Origin: Symbiodinium natans
Taxonomy: Eukaryota > Sar > Dinophyceae > Suessiales > Symbiodiniaceae
NCBI GenBank assembly: GCA_905221605.1
Contig: CAJNDS010000646.1
Location: forward strand, 77,001 to 141,000
DNA: 64,000 nucleotides
Direction: 5' to 3'
Under the pieces are notes generated by a model. It had not been told where the DNA came from, made no database searches, and saw only the letters and a list, made by a program, of their open reading frames with translations. Within the stretch, counting starts at the first letter, position 1. Each line of letters starts with the position of its first letter. The translations under genes were made by a program, and so were the position numbers. Below, piece by piece: positions 31,601 to 41,900 of this stretch.

Positions 31601-34600
31601 TGTTTACATTCATTGAAATTCATGCATTCTCAAACTTCAAAGTCGAGGCTTTCAAGCTTTTCAACCGTCGAACTTTCTCTCACACTTTCGAACTCTCAAA
31701 CTTTAAACTTCGAAGGACGTTGAAGGAACGGACTATAAGCACCCATGCGAAGCCAGAAGGCGTTGGCCCAAAAGCTCTGGAGACTCACCGATGCCGAAGT
31801 CGTCCAGGCTGATGAGCTCATCCTTCTTCTGGAGCCTCCAAAAACTCGAAGCATCTCCGAGAGCCGAATTATGATGTGGTTTTGCGATGGGTTTGTGCCA
31901 ATTTTTCGGGGTAATTTTTGGGCGATGTCACGTGCTCTCTCTTAGCATTCGGGTGCAAAGGATCAAACTCGGTCCGTGCCTGTCCAGCGGGCCCATCACC
32001 TTGGCCTGGCAAAGAGGGCTTCTTTCTTCTTTGGCGTCGAGGAGCCGAGCCGTGCGACAGCCGTGGGGGGGTTCCAGATAGCAAGTCGCACATCGACTGG
32101 GCACTGCATGCTTCCCTTGCACTGGCCACACATCCCCTGGAAACGTACACACGGCGCTGTCACGACACCGAACAGGGAATGCAGAGAGTGACTTGTTCGG
32201 GCCTGCCCTCGGCCCAGCTTGCCCCTTCGGAAGAAGATCGGAAAGGGATCTCGGCCACAGTTGAGAGGATACTTCTCCCGGATCTCGACCTTGAGTGCTA
32301 AGCACAGCTTCGGAGAGCCTTCAAGACCGTCATCACCACTTCAGGGGTTGTGCTCTTGAACTCAAAGCCATCCCACTGAAGGCAATGCCCAAAAAAAACT
32401 CTGTGGATCTCCGTGGAGTGCTGTCAAGGGCACAGTGTCATCCGCGAGGAAGTACAAGATCTCAAAAGGCCTGTGCAAACCATGGTCACTCGCAGTCACT
32501 GGCCTCACTAGCGTCCGCCGCTTCAGGTCTCAGTAGCTCCCCGCCTCCGCTCGAACTGAGGCGTCTTTAGATCGTCAAACACAGCGTAGAAGCGGCAGAC
32601 CTTGCGGTCCCAATCCATGAACCTTGGCAGTGCGGGCATGGGCTGCCATGTTGCAGCATGTTGCAACCTCAACTTGACTTTGCCCCTGCAAGATGCAACA
32701 CGCGAAGCCTTCGCTGATCCGTGAAGCTCAAGAGTGCATGGCCGAGGCGCTGCTGCATGTTGACGTTGATATGCCCACCCCCGATGCGCTGCTCGCGGTA
32801 GACCTGAACCAAAACATGAAGTCAAGAAATGACTCTTGCGGACCGAAGACCCTCAGCAAAGCCCCTCAAACCTCGAGCACCTTACGCCTTAAACTCGCCC
32901 GGCTGGCAGTCTCATAGGATCGGGGCTGGTGCACCTTTGGCCGTCCTCCGAAACTGCCAAAGTTCTCAACTCTCCTCTTTGGACCCCCGAAACATCCTCC
33001 CAGAAATGCCCGCACCTCTTCACCTACTGTTTGCTGCCTGTCTCTGTCTCTGTGTGCTTGTTTTGCTGCTATGTTGCTTGCTTTTGTGCTTCCTTTTGTT
33101 GCAACTGTGCAAACCTCCCGACTTGGAAGGCTCCCCTCCACATCCTCCCCCGGCGATCTCGAACTGCGTCTCCGCGAAGGAGTCCATGGCAGGCTCCAGG
33201 CCCGCGTCCTCCAAGCACCGCCCATCTTCAGCGTCACCAATCAGGTTTTAGACTCCCGATGACTCCCGGATTCGGGGTATGATCTTCAGGACAGGGGTCC
33301 TGGTCCATGCCCATCTCCGTGTAGTACTTTCGCGTCCACTCGTCGCAGTCCAGGATCTGGCCGCAAAGATGGACTCGTAAGTCCCCCTCAATCTCCCGAA
33401 CCCCTAAAAGACCCGGATCTGTGCATTTCTTCGAGTCAGGGCCGGCGGCTCGGAAAGGCCCGTCTGACACCTATAGGGCTTAGGCTTTGTAGGCTTCAGG
33501 ACCCAGGATTTGCCCTCAGAAAATCGGGGCAGAAACTTTCACAAAGCACCAGTCGACGCCCACCTGGATGACACGGCCGTAGACGTGGAGCTCGCCTCAG
33601 TGTCCAGACATGTCCGGACTGGCTCCCGGGAAGCGAGCAAATTCTCTTTTGGACCCCCAAACCCTGACACGAAAGAAACACCATCTTCCCCAGGGCGCCT
33701 CCTACTCGCAGGTCCTGCCATGAGAGGTAGCCCTCCGGCCCTGGGAAGCGATGTCGGCGAAGGAGCTGCCCTGGTGGGCGAGGGCGGGTCCCCGAAGCTC
33801 CAAACTCAACTTCCTGAACTCCCCTTCGGTTCAAGAACCCTTCAGAATGCACAGAAAACCCTGGGACTCTCCAGACCCCAAAACCGAGGCGCAACGCGCT
33901 CTGGGGAAGGAGTTCAGGCCCCGCCTTGCATGATGCCGCTGTTCTCCACCTTTCGCTCGGTGATGTGGCACGTGTCGTCCTGGGATTGTTCGGGACTCGT
34001 GGCTCAGTCAATGAGTCAAGTGGGGTTTCGGCTTTGGGGCTTAGTTGGGACTAGCCTCACACCCCGCAAGTGACGGGCGCCCATGTTCCGAGTCGGATCA
34101 GATGGCATGACACAGGAAGTCAAAAACTCATCCCGAGACAGTCTACATGGGAAACACTACCTGGCAACCTCGTATTGCGGTATCAGAACAGGCTACCAGC
34201 TTCTTCTGCGGCTGGCACGAGATCAGGGTACCCGACTCTCTGTGAGACTCCAGTAGACACACGTGGTTAGAAGTACTTGGAAGGACATCAGCAGATAAAC
34301 CGCTCTTCGGTTGCAGCTCTCTCGCTCTCTCACATGCTCGCTCTGCTCTCGTCCTCCAGGTAGTACATGATGACGCAGTTCCGTACCCTGAGACGCAAGG
34401 CAACATGGCTGAGATTACCCATTGCGGATGGAACCTCCGGAAGTGGCTCCTGCATGCTTGCCTTGCATGTCTGAGCTGCTGTCCTGTAGTTTTCGAGGTT
34501 TGTTTCCACCACCGACTCTTGAAACTGGCCGTAGAAGCGCAGCACATGCCTCGCAGTCTTGCAGCAACTCTTACAACTGGCACGGGCAAGGCAGAAGGCG

Positions 34601-34764
34601 TGGTAAAGTCACAGTGGCCTGTCCAGCACATCCCACGCAGGAGCTTCGGTCTGCGAGGCCTGGACGTGATCCTGGCGCAGGGCATTTTGGTGCGCAACCT
34701 TTCTCGCCCACGGCCCACGGCGCGAGACGTCCTTGTAATCTGCGTTCACGGTGGTCTCCCCCAT
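26394..34764 (-). CDS. EFHC/RIB72-type axonemal protein: three DM10 domains plus EF-hands (34 exons)
   Basis: EFHC1/RIB72 proteins lie inside ciliary doublet microtubules. Exons: 34764-34619, 34549-34484, 34387-34354, 33979-33925, 33770-33699, 33595-33564, 33356-33300, 32934-32899, 32803-32751, 32622-32545, 32470-32434, 32289-32203, 32005-31947, 31835-31762, 30797-30764, 30605-30563, 30309-30249, 29950-29893, 29675-29587, 29225-29154, 28995-28931, 28838-28779, 28512-28426, 28357-28308, 28260-28184, 28137-28073, 27935-27834, 27767-27701, 27633-27585, 27344-27255, 27200-27170, 27091-26994, 26738-26678, 26432-26394. They join without a break into 727 codons. DM10-1 covers about 50-154 (VENSGIMQG, ILDCDEWTRKYY), DM10-2 185-317 (FLADDT, GRDPFPIFFRR, FIYDADDFTRRYY), DM10-3 372-510 (LFDDTLSIHEPPQRN, ILDMDDYTRKYLEE). 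EF-hand loops are DADHDGVLTKTE (543-554) and DSRQDGQISYNE (580-591); a helical tail ends in TSFHDLSASR. Donors: 16 GC, 6 GA, 11 GT. A few borders (33300, 32545, 28512, 28357) have near-equal alternatives. Confidence 0.93.
28664..28692 (+). repeat. (CA)n microsatellite in an EFHC-gene intron
   Basis: ACACAC run of about 29 bases inside predicted intron 28513-28778. Confidence 0.9.
29400..29571 (+). repeat. Degenerate telomere-like array (CCCTAAAC)n inside an intron
   Basis: CCCTAAA and CCCCTAAA units of 7-8 bases, about 20 copies, with a few changed units. It sits wholly inside predicted intron 29226-29586 of the EFHC-type gene, a GA-AG intron, so it is interstitial and not a chromosome end. 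Confidence 0.9.
31195..31720 (+). repeat. Degenerate CTCGAACTTTCAAA repeat in the largest EFHC-gene intron
   Basis: Words CGAACTTTC, TTTCAAACTC and CTCGAACT recur at irregular 12-25 base spacing over about 500 bases, inside predicted intron 30798-31761 (964 bp, GC-AG). Confidence 0.75.
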
Positions 34765-34796
34765 GGAGCCTCTCACGCTGCAGCAAAAAGTGTGTT
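34765..34796 (-). promoter_or_regulatory. Putative spliced-leader acceptor before the EFHC-type gene
   Basis: On the minus strand CACACTTTTTGCTGCAG ends in AG at 34779-34778, 13 bases before ATG 34764. A pyrimidine-rich tract plus AG this close to the start is what trans-splicing requires and supports the start choice. Confidence 0.6.
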
Positions 34797-34977
34797 GTAA
34801 GGAGCTCTTTGGAAAAGCACAGAGCTTAGAGGCTACACAGATCTACAGCAGCTCAGAGCGCCGGGGCCGGAGCCGAGTCTCTTCGGCTCCAGGTTCAAAG
34901 GCACCTTCACGAACTTGGGCTTGTCGAACGTCATGCCTGACACGGAGAGAATCTTCCCTGTAGGCTGGCTGCTGCCA

Positions 34978-35040
34978 CTGTTGCCATTGTTGTCACTGTT
35001 GTCACTGTTGTCACTGTTGTCACTGTTGTCACTGTTGTCA
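34978..35040 (+). repeat. 9-bp tandem repeat (TTGTCACTG)n
   Basis: About seven copies of TTGTCACTG with a variant first unit (TTGCCATTG), directly upstream of the EFHC-type gene on its strand. Confidence 0.95.
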
Positions 35041-36885
35041 TGGGCTTGAACTCAACCCATGCCTTCCGACTGCTCGATGCGGACGCCATTGACCAAGCTG
35101 AAGGTGTGACACCTGCCGTGGTTCTTCTTCTTCGTCTTCACCTCAGGAAGAGCTGTGGAAAACAGTGCACCTACACACAGCTGCTATCTTGCCACAAAGG
35201 CCAAACCCTCCACCCTACACCCATTCGAGAAGGTTTCTGGTGGAAACTGAAACAGAAGAGGGCTGCTGGGCTCGCGGCCGTGAAGCCCGGCAGGTTTGGG
35301 ATGGCCGACACATCCAGCCTCCGAAAGAGGGCAGCCAAGGAGGTTGGGGGGGGGGGGGCACATGATATTGAAATAAACATGTACATGTTCATTAATATAT
35401 ATATATATGTTTTGTTTATGCATGCGTACATACATGCTAGATGTCAGATCTTGTATGAGCTCTATAGTTATACTTGGCTACATCATCTTGCTGTATACTA
35501 TGCATGTGTAAGAAATCATACTATGTATATTGCTACAAGGGGAAAGAGGGCTCGTGCACAGGCGGAAAGCTCAGTCTGCGGCTGCATCGGGTCCATGGGG
35601 TCCATGGGGTCCATGGGCTCGTGCATGGCGGCTTCGGCACTCTTTGAGCGCGGCGGGGTGGGGACTGGGCCTGGCACCGCCAGCCGGGAAAGACTTGGAG
35701 ATTGTTGCAGAGCGGAGCGAAGTGGAAGGAAGTGCAAAGAACTGGAAGAACGGTGCTCTCCGCGCCTCCAAGGGCGGCCCCCGGCCCCGGCCCTAAAAAC
35801 CCTGTGTCCCAAGAGGGCTGAGACGGAAGGCAGGACATGGCAACATGTGGCCGGATATGGCAATGGCAAACGACAAAGTCGAGAGCTCAGACGAAACCTC
35901 TTCCAAGGCAAACCACCAACTTCCACATTCTCAAAAGCATGCTTTGAAAAGAGCTCTTGGCACTCTCTTGGCTCTGTGCTCGCACAGATGGCCGGCTGCT
36001 TGCCTGATACACTCTCCAAAAGGAACAGAGTGCTATTCCAGCTCTCGAAGAGCACCGTGCGAGCCGAGGCTGCGGACTCTGAAAGCTCAGGGTGTAGGAC
36101 ACGGTGCGCACGAGGACCTGCAGGAGACTCAGGGGTCTCGAGACTTAGGGCCTTGGAAGGGCTTTTTGAATTTTGCGTGCCTGTGAGCACTTTACTTAGG
36201 GCCTTAAAGTGCTTGGAGGGGGCGAAAAGCAATGGGCCCTTGCTGCCTCCGCAGCCATGCGGCGCATGGTGCCATCGTTGCCTTGGATCAGCCGAATCTA
36301 CGATCCCCTCCCCCAGGAACCTGCAAGAACTTGAGGAACCCAACTCCCCAAACTCCTGTTCTTAGGGGGGGTGGATGAACTAGCGGTTGGGAGTTAAGGT
36401 TGATGTGAGAACGCGCTGTTACCAACAACCACATCCTGCCAGCGTTGTCAACAGCAGATGACGAAAACATTATAGTAGTGGGAACGGTGAAGCCGAGAAT
36501 GCCATCCCCCCGAAAAACAAACAAATACACAAAATCAGAAACATGTGTACAGCTTCACAGAAAATCCCCCCCCCCCCCACCCACCCCGCCCCACAAAAAC
36601 AACAAAAAAACAACAGAGCCCTCACGCCCCCCCTCCCCAAAGCCCTCCCAAGTCCGGGGCCGAGCCGATCTTGGCCAAGGACTCCCAGTGCCAGGTCGGG
36701 CTCGGCAGAGCAGAGCAGAGAGTGCTTAGGGGCTTTACATGTTCAGGGGCTTCAGGGGCTTGAGGGAGTCGGGTTCTGGCGTTGAGGGTTAGGGCTTAGT
36801 GTTTAGGAGCTTGAGGCTTAGGGGCTTCAGCTTCAGGGTTTAGGGGCTTGAGGTTGAGGGTCTAGGGTGTAGGATTTAGGGGGAG

Positions 36886-37050
36886 GGTGTTGGGCTTCAG
36901 GGCCAGCTCAAAATGTGCCTGGGTTAGAGGGTTAGAGGTTAGAGGTTCCCAGAAAAACTGGACCCTCGCTAAGGGCGAGAGTGTTGGGGTTCAGGGCCAG
37001 CTCAAAATGTGCCTGGGTTAGAGGTTCTCAGAAAACCTGGACCCTCACTT
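36886..37050 (+). repeat. Tandem duplication of about 95 bp
   Basis: 36886-36970 and 36981-37050 share CAGGGCCAGCTCAAAATGTG, CCTGGGTTAGAGG and a CAGAAAAnCTGGACCCTC block. The first copy has an extra TTAGAGG triplication. It lies just downstream of the sirtuin stop codon. Confidence 0.85.
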
Positions 37051-37314
37051 TGTGCAGAGGCCCGGATGCTCCTCGGAACCCAACAGATTCCTCCAGGGGC
37101 GCCACCAGACCCAGGTTGAAGAGCTCTGGGGCGGTCTTGGTGTCATCCGTGAGCTTTCGCAGAACCTGGCTTTGGGCTAGGGTAGCTAGGAGTCGGCTCA
37201 ACACTTTACGAGGGCGAACTGCGTTTTGCTTGGGCCAATGGTCTTGAGTCTTAAGGCCACCAGTGACTTGTGCTGGGGCACTTCCTACGAGCGTCTACGA
37301 GCATGCAAGCTGCG

Positions 37315-38961
37315 TCAGAGCTTTCCAGCCATGCTCACCAGCTGGGGTAGAAGGTGGCTGATGGATCCGCGCAGGATCACATCGGCTAGTTCATCCAGTG
37401 CCGTGGCTTCAGCATTCACGATGATCACTTTAGCCTCAGAGCGCACATGGAGCGGCTTCCGGCTTTCGACCCCAACGGCATTTTGGCAAATGCAGGCCAA
37501 GCTGCCCCGGCTCTCTTGGAAATGGGCACCATGTTGGCGACCTGAAGGCGGCTTAAGAAACTCTTCAGATGATTTGTGGGCAAATGAGTGTCTGGTGAAA
37601 AGGGTAGGGGAAGCCTTCCGAGCTCAGGGCCGGATAGACGCTCAACGTGCTTCCCACCGCCAGCAGCACGTCGCACTCCTGTGCAGCCACCTGCGAAGAT
37701 CCGCCCAAATCGAAACGCATGCCGAATCTCTGCCGCCCTAAGCGCATGGGCCTCTGCTCGGCGAATGTCCCCGGGAACGAGGCTCTGCCCAAAGGAGATG
37801 TTGGCCTTACCCGTCAGAGCGGGCCGTTTAGATGGTCTGCTGTTCAGTTCACGCAGCACCACAAAACGTACAACTGAGACGAACGGTATCGAAAAAGACT
37901 ACAAGTGATTCTTGGTGCACATCGCGTCACAGTCTTCAATATTGATCCACACTTGGGGCAGCATGGATCCGGCTCTCCAGCATTCACCCGCTGAAGAAGA
38001 TCGCTGGAATAGCACCAGAAATCGCATTCCTAATATCTCGCCCAAGCTTGAAGCTGCGACATCTTGTGATGCTCTCTTCGTTGCACATGATTGAACACCT
38101 GCCTTCTCCGACATCTCGGAAGCACAAGGCGCGGAAGAGAAGTCAAGCCACCGATCCATGCGTCGTCGCATGCAGTTCCTTCACCACATCATCAAGGGGT
38201 TGTTGCTAAGTCGGGGCCCCTCTGGTACCATGGACAGGCCACAGGTCTTTTTTTAACACACAAGAGCCGAGTGGCACATGCCGACGGCTGCCGTGGATGG
38301 TGACCAGAACATTGGCGGGTAGCCCCGCCCGCTCTTGCAATCCTTCTGTGTTCTGGGTAACACACAGGAGGAGCTTGCCTTGCCGGTGTAGCTCCACAAC
38401 CTTAGATGTCTGAGGGCTTGGGTTGAGGATCCTAAGCTCTAAACCCTAAACCCCTTTTCAAAATTCGATGGTGAAACTCCTGACTATGTGACTCAATCGC
38501 ACCCTTGCTCCGCGGCACTGCCTCGTGGCCCGGGTTTGGCGCAAGCTCGTCCAAGCGCCAGCTCTTGAGCCAGCGCCAGCCCTTTACCTTACCAGATCGC
38601 GCAGCACGTAAGCGCACAGATTCGCCCTCAACCGTTCAACTTGATTGGACCATGATTACCCATTGATCACTGCGTCCGAGCACTCGAATCTCAGGCTCGT
38701 TCATCCACGCATCCAGGTCGACTAAGCGCTGCATGCTTGGGTCCTTTGACTCATGCCGAGGCCAAAACACAAAATCGGATTGCATTCGTTCCGCCAGCAC
38801 TATGGGCCAGCCGAAAATGCCCAAAATGGCAGCCTCTCCTTGGTCCACACACCGGACGGGCCACGGAAGTCCGGCACGCCAGAGTCAGTGGAGATCCCTG
38901 CACCGGTGAGGACGGCCACGCGCTGCGCCCCTGCCAGCCAGCGCCGCGCCTGCTGCAGTGC
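37315..38961 (-). CDS. NAD-dependent sirtuin deacylase, bacterial type (nine exons, N-terminus open)
   Basis: Sirtuins remove acyl groups from lysine using NAD. Exons: 38961-38839, 38743-38684, 38581-38519, 38400-38278, 38029-37931, 37805-37746, 37690-37631, 37541-37503, 37434-37315 (TGA). Joined, they give 248 residues that cover the whole catalytic core: [15 protein letters not shown] (NAD binding), [12 protein letters not shown] and IHGS with the catalytic His, a zinc site with cysteines CDFWC and [30 protein letters not shown] and [16 protein letters not shown]. The Gln-Asn of TQN is present; the usual Asp after it is Glu (NTEG for NxDG). Every exon is a multiple of three and all eight introns are phase 0, with donors GA, GT, GT, GT, GT, GC, GC, GC and acceptors AG before G. 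Residue pattern resembles actinobacterial sirtuins more than animal ones (inference). An upstream exon with the start codon is not resolved. Confidence 0.93.
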
Positions 38962-41900
38962 CTTCGGGGCACGCGACCAAGAGAGGCGACGGCGACGGCC
39001 CCAACGAATGTGGGCGAGACTGCGGCCTCAGGAGGATCTGCATCCGACGCGAGAGGCGAGGCGGATCGGCTGCGCGATTTTCGGCTCCGCGATTCTCGGC
39101 TCCTCACACAAAGACTTGGCAAATTTCTCGACTCAACCGCGCTGGTGTGGGCAAACCTCCCCCCACCCCCCATGAGTTCGTGAGCGATGCGCGATGCAAC
39201 AATTTCACTCCTGCTTGGAGACCTCCCGATCTTCAGGAAGCCTGCCACGAAAGCTGCGCTCGCAGCCCCTGAGCCTGCGCGAAAGTTTGAACTAAGGGGC
39301 TTTCGCACGACTCTGTCTGCAGCCACCCTTGGCGCCTTCCGCTTGTTCACGAGCTACAGCGAAAGCGTCGCGGGACATCTGCACCCTGCCCGCAGCACCA
39401 GATTGGACGGCTGCCATAACCCCTAACAGCCTAACAACATCTAAACAACATCTAGAAGCAAAGGCCCAAACCCTTGCACAGCCTTGCCTTGCAGGGCTCT
39501 GCCACGGTGTGCTGCGCGGCACACAACTTGCTGGAGTTGGTCCCCCGCTCAGACAGGCCATGAAAGTGTGGGATTGCCGTGGGCCTTTGTTGGGGTTCGG
39601 GTTCGGGGTTCTCCTCTACAACAACCAAACTCAAAACTTGAAGGCGTGCAGCGAGTCACCTGTCGCACCTTTCTGTATACGTGTACTCATACAATTACAA
39701 ACTGCAAATATCTCATGTATCCGAATTTGCTTGTACAAACACACACGTTCTTGTTTATGGGAGAGATATCTATGTAACACGTAGACTGTGCTAATGTATT
39801 CCTTTGTTGGCTCTCATGGATTTCGGACTGTGATACCTCTTTCACGCCGTGGCTCAGAGCCCCAGAGGCTGCCGGGGGGAAGAAGGAGTACGCGTAAGCG
39901 AGAGAGAGGGAGAGAGAGAGCTCGACAGAGAGAGACCTTCTTCAAATGGTATTTTTGGGTTCCAGGTTTCGTGCTTACATGCAGCGGTATGAAGACGCGA
40001 ATGAAACAATGGGACTCTAAGCTGCATGCGTCTGGGGCATTTTCAACGAAGGGCACCCACATCGAATCTACTTTCGATTGGCACTTGAATGTTAAGGTTT
40101 CCGAATGCGGGACTCTTGGCCGAAGGGTGGACAGGTTCGGTTACAGCATCAGATTTGGGTGCTAAACTTGCGGAGGCTCGCAGGTTACTGGTGTGGTCGA
40201 AGACGCTTGGCTGTGAACCCCCCGCCCCCACCCCTCCCCCCACCCCTCCCCCCACCCCTCCCCCCCCCCTCCCCACCACCCCTCCCCCCACCCCTCCCCC
40301 TACCCCTCCCCCCACCCCTCCCCCCACCCCTCCCACCCCTCCCCCCACCCTTCCCCCCACGCCTTCAGGAGGGCAAAGATGACGGGCTCCGGCCCTGAAC
40401 TCAGCAAAGCACGAAGGCTTTCCTGAGGGCGTGGAAGGCTTTCTTTTGGCTAGTCGCAGGAGAGTTGAGGGTCGTGAGGATGAGCTTCAAAGTTCAAAGC
40501 TCCAGGGTCAGGGTTAAGAGCTATTAGGGAGATTGAAATCTGAGGCACACTGCAGAGACGCGCGACTGCAGCCAAGCATCGCAGGCTAGTCTGGACAAGA
40601 CCTGACACCGAATGCAAGAATTTACTTCCCAAATCATTACAAGTACATAGCTGCCATGAACTGTGGAGAAGCCACAAGGCGCCTGTGGCTTCTCCGGGAA
40701 GAAGGGCAGGCACAGGCAGGAGACCTGCAGAGTTTCGGAATGCGATACTTCGCGCGAAACTTGCCTGGCCTCTGCGAAGCCGTGCACCAGCGCCCTTGGC
40801 TGGGCTCTACCGCTGTTGGGAGCAGGAGCGACATGACAGCCACAGCACAACAAACCAAACCGCCCCCAGCTTTCTACAGATAAGCTTGGTGTGTTCCTCG
40901 TCTTCTGAAGGTATATTCTCTGCGCCCAACCCTTTTGACCTAGGTCGAGCAGAGGCGCCTGCTCCGCAGTCGTGCTGTTTCAAAGCGGCAGTTCTTCCCA
41001 CTTGCAGCGCAACCCCGCAGATCCCAGTCCAATGAACGTTCCAGATCGAAAGGGCACTCTCACCCCCCCCCCCCACCCCACCCCACCAGGGACCATGCAT
41101 TCGGGAAGCCGCCTTGCGAGTCCCAACACTCTAAAACCTGAGCCCTAACCCTAATTGTTGCTTAGTCGCTCTCGGTCTGTTGCCCCAGTTGGCCATCGCC
41201 GCTCTTTTTTCTGCAGCTAGAAGTACTGGTGGTTACAGCATCCATGAGGTTTGTGGTACAGAAGCTGCCGAGAGAAGCGATTTGCGCCCAAAGGGCTATG
41301 TCACGACACCAGCATGCTTCTTTCAGAAGGACAGCTGCGCCTTCCCTCAGCCTTCGTCTGAAACATTGTGAAGTGGCATATTTCAACTTGGCCCGTTTCA
41401 TCAACAATACTCTGCTTCAACCTAAACGCTAAACCCTAAACCCTAAACCCTGTTCCCACTGTAGGCTTCGGACGCTCGGAGGGAGATGTCCGAAGCAAAC
41501 CCGCACCGCTGCCATGAGCTCAGGGCCTGGGGATTCTCGGGGCAGTTGAAGGGGGTTGAAGACTGTTGGGGTTTGGGGTTTAGGGTTCAGAGTTTAGGGT
41601 TTAGGCATTGGAGTGTAGGGGTTGGAGTTTGGCTTTGGGGTCTATGGCTTTTTGGGGTAAGCGTTTTGGGGTGCTCCAGAGGAATCCTCGCTCGTTTCGC
41701 TGCGAGCGAAGAAGCAACACAGAGCAGATGTGTCGGAGTTTCTTTGGCGTCTGGAAGCCCAACCCACCGGAAAAAACTTCCAACCGGAGGGCTTCTACTC
41801 CAAATCCTCAACTCTTCGTCTCCAAAGCTCGAAACGCCATAAACCCCAAACACCTCTCTGCACACCCCGAAAACCCTCCAAAACCCAAAGAACAACTCCA

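Larger units (their letters stand above)
34797..37314. other. Intergenic stretch between the EFHC-type gene and the sirtuin gene
   Basis: No supported gene. It holds the TTGTCACTG minisatellite, a (TA)n run near 35395-35410, a TCCATGGGG triplet at 35593-35619, a C-rich run at 36567-36580, many TTTAGGG-like words, and a tandem duplication of about 95 bp. Long open frames here (for example 35516-36343 minus) contain repeat-derived peptide and no known domain. Confidence 0.5.

Noticed and set aside
35040-36365. 441-codon plus-strand and 275-codon minus-strand open frames
   Set aside because: Both run through microsatellite and repeat sequence and show no recognisable motif.
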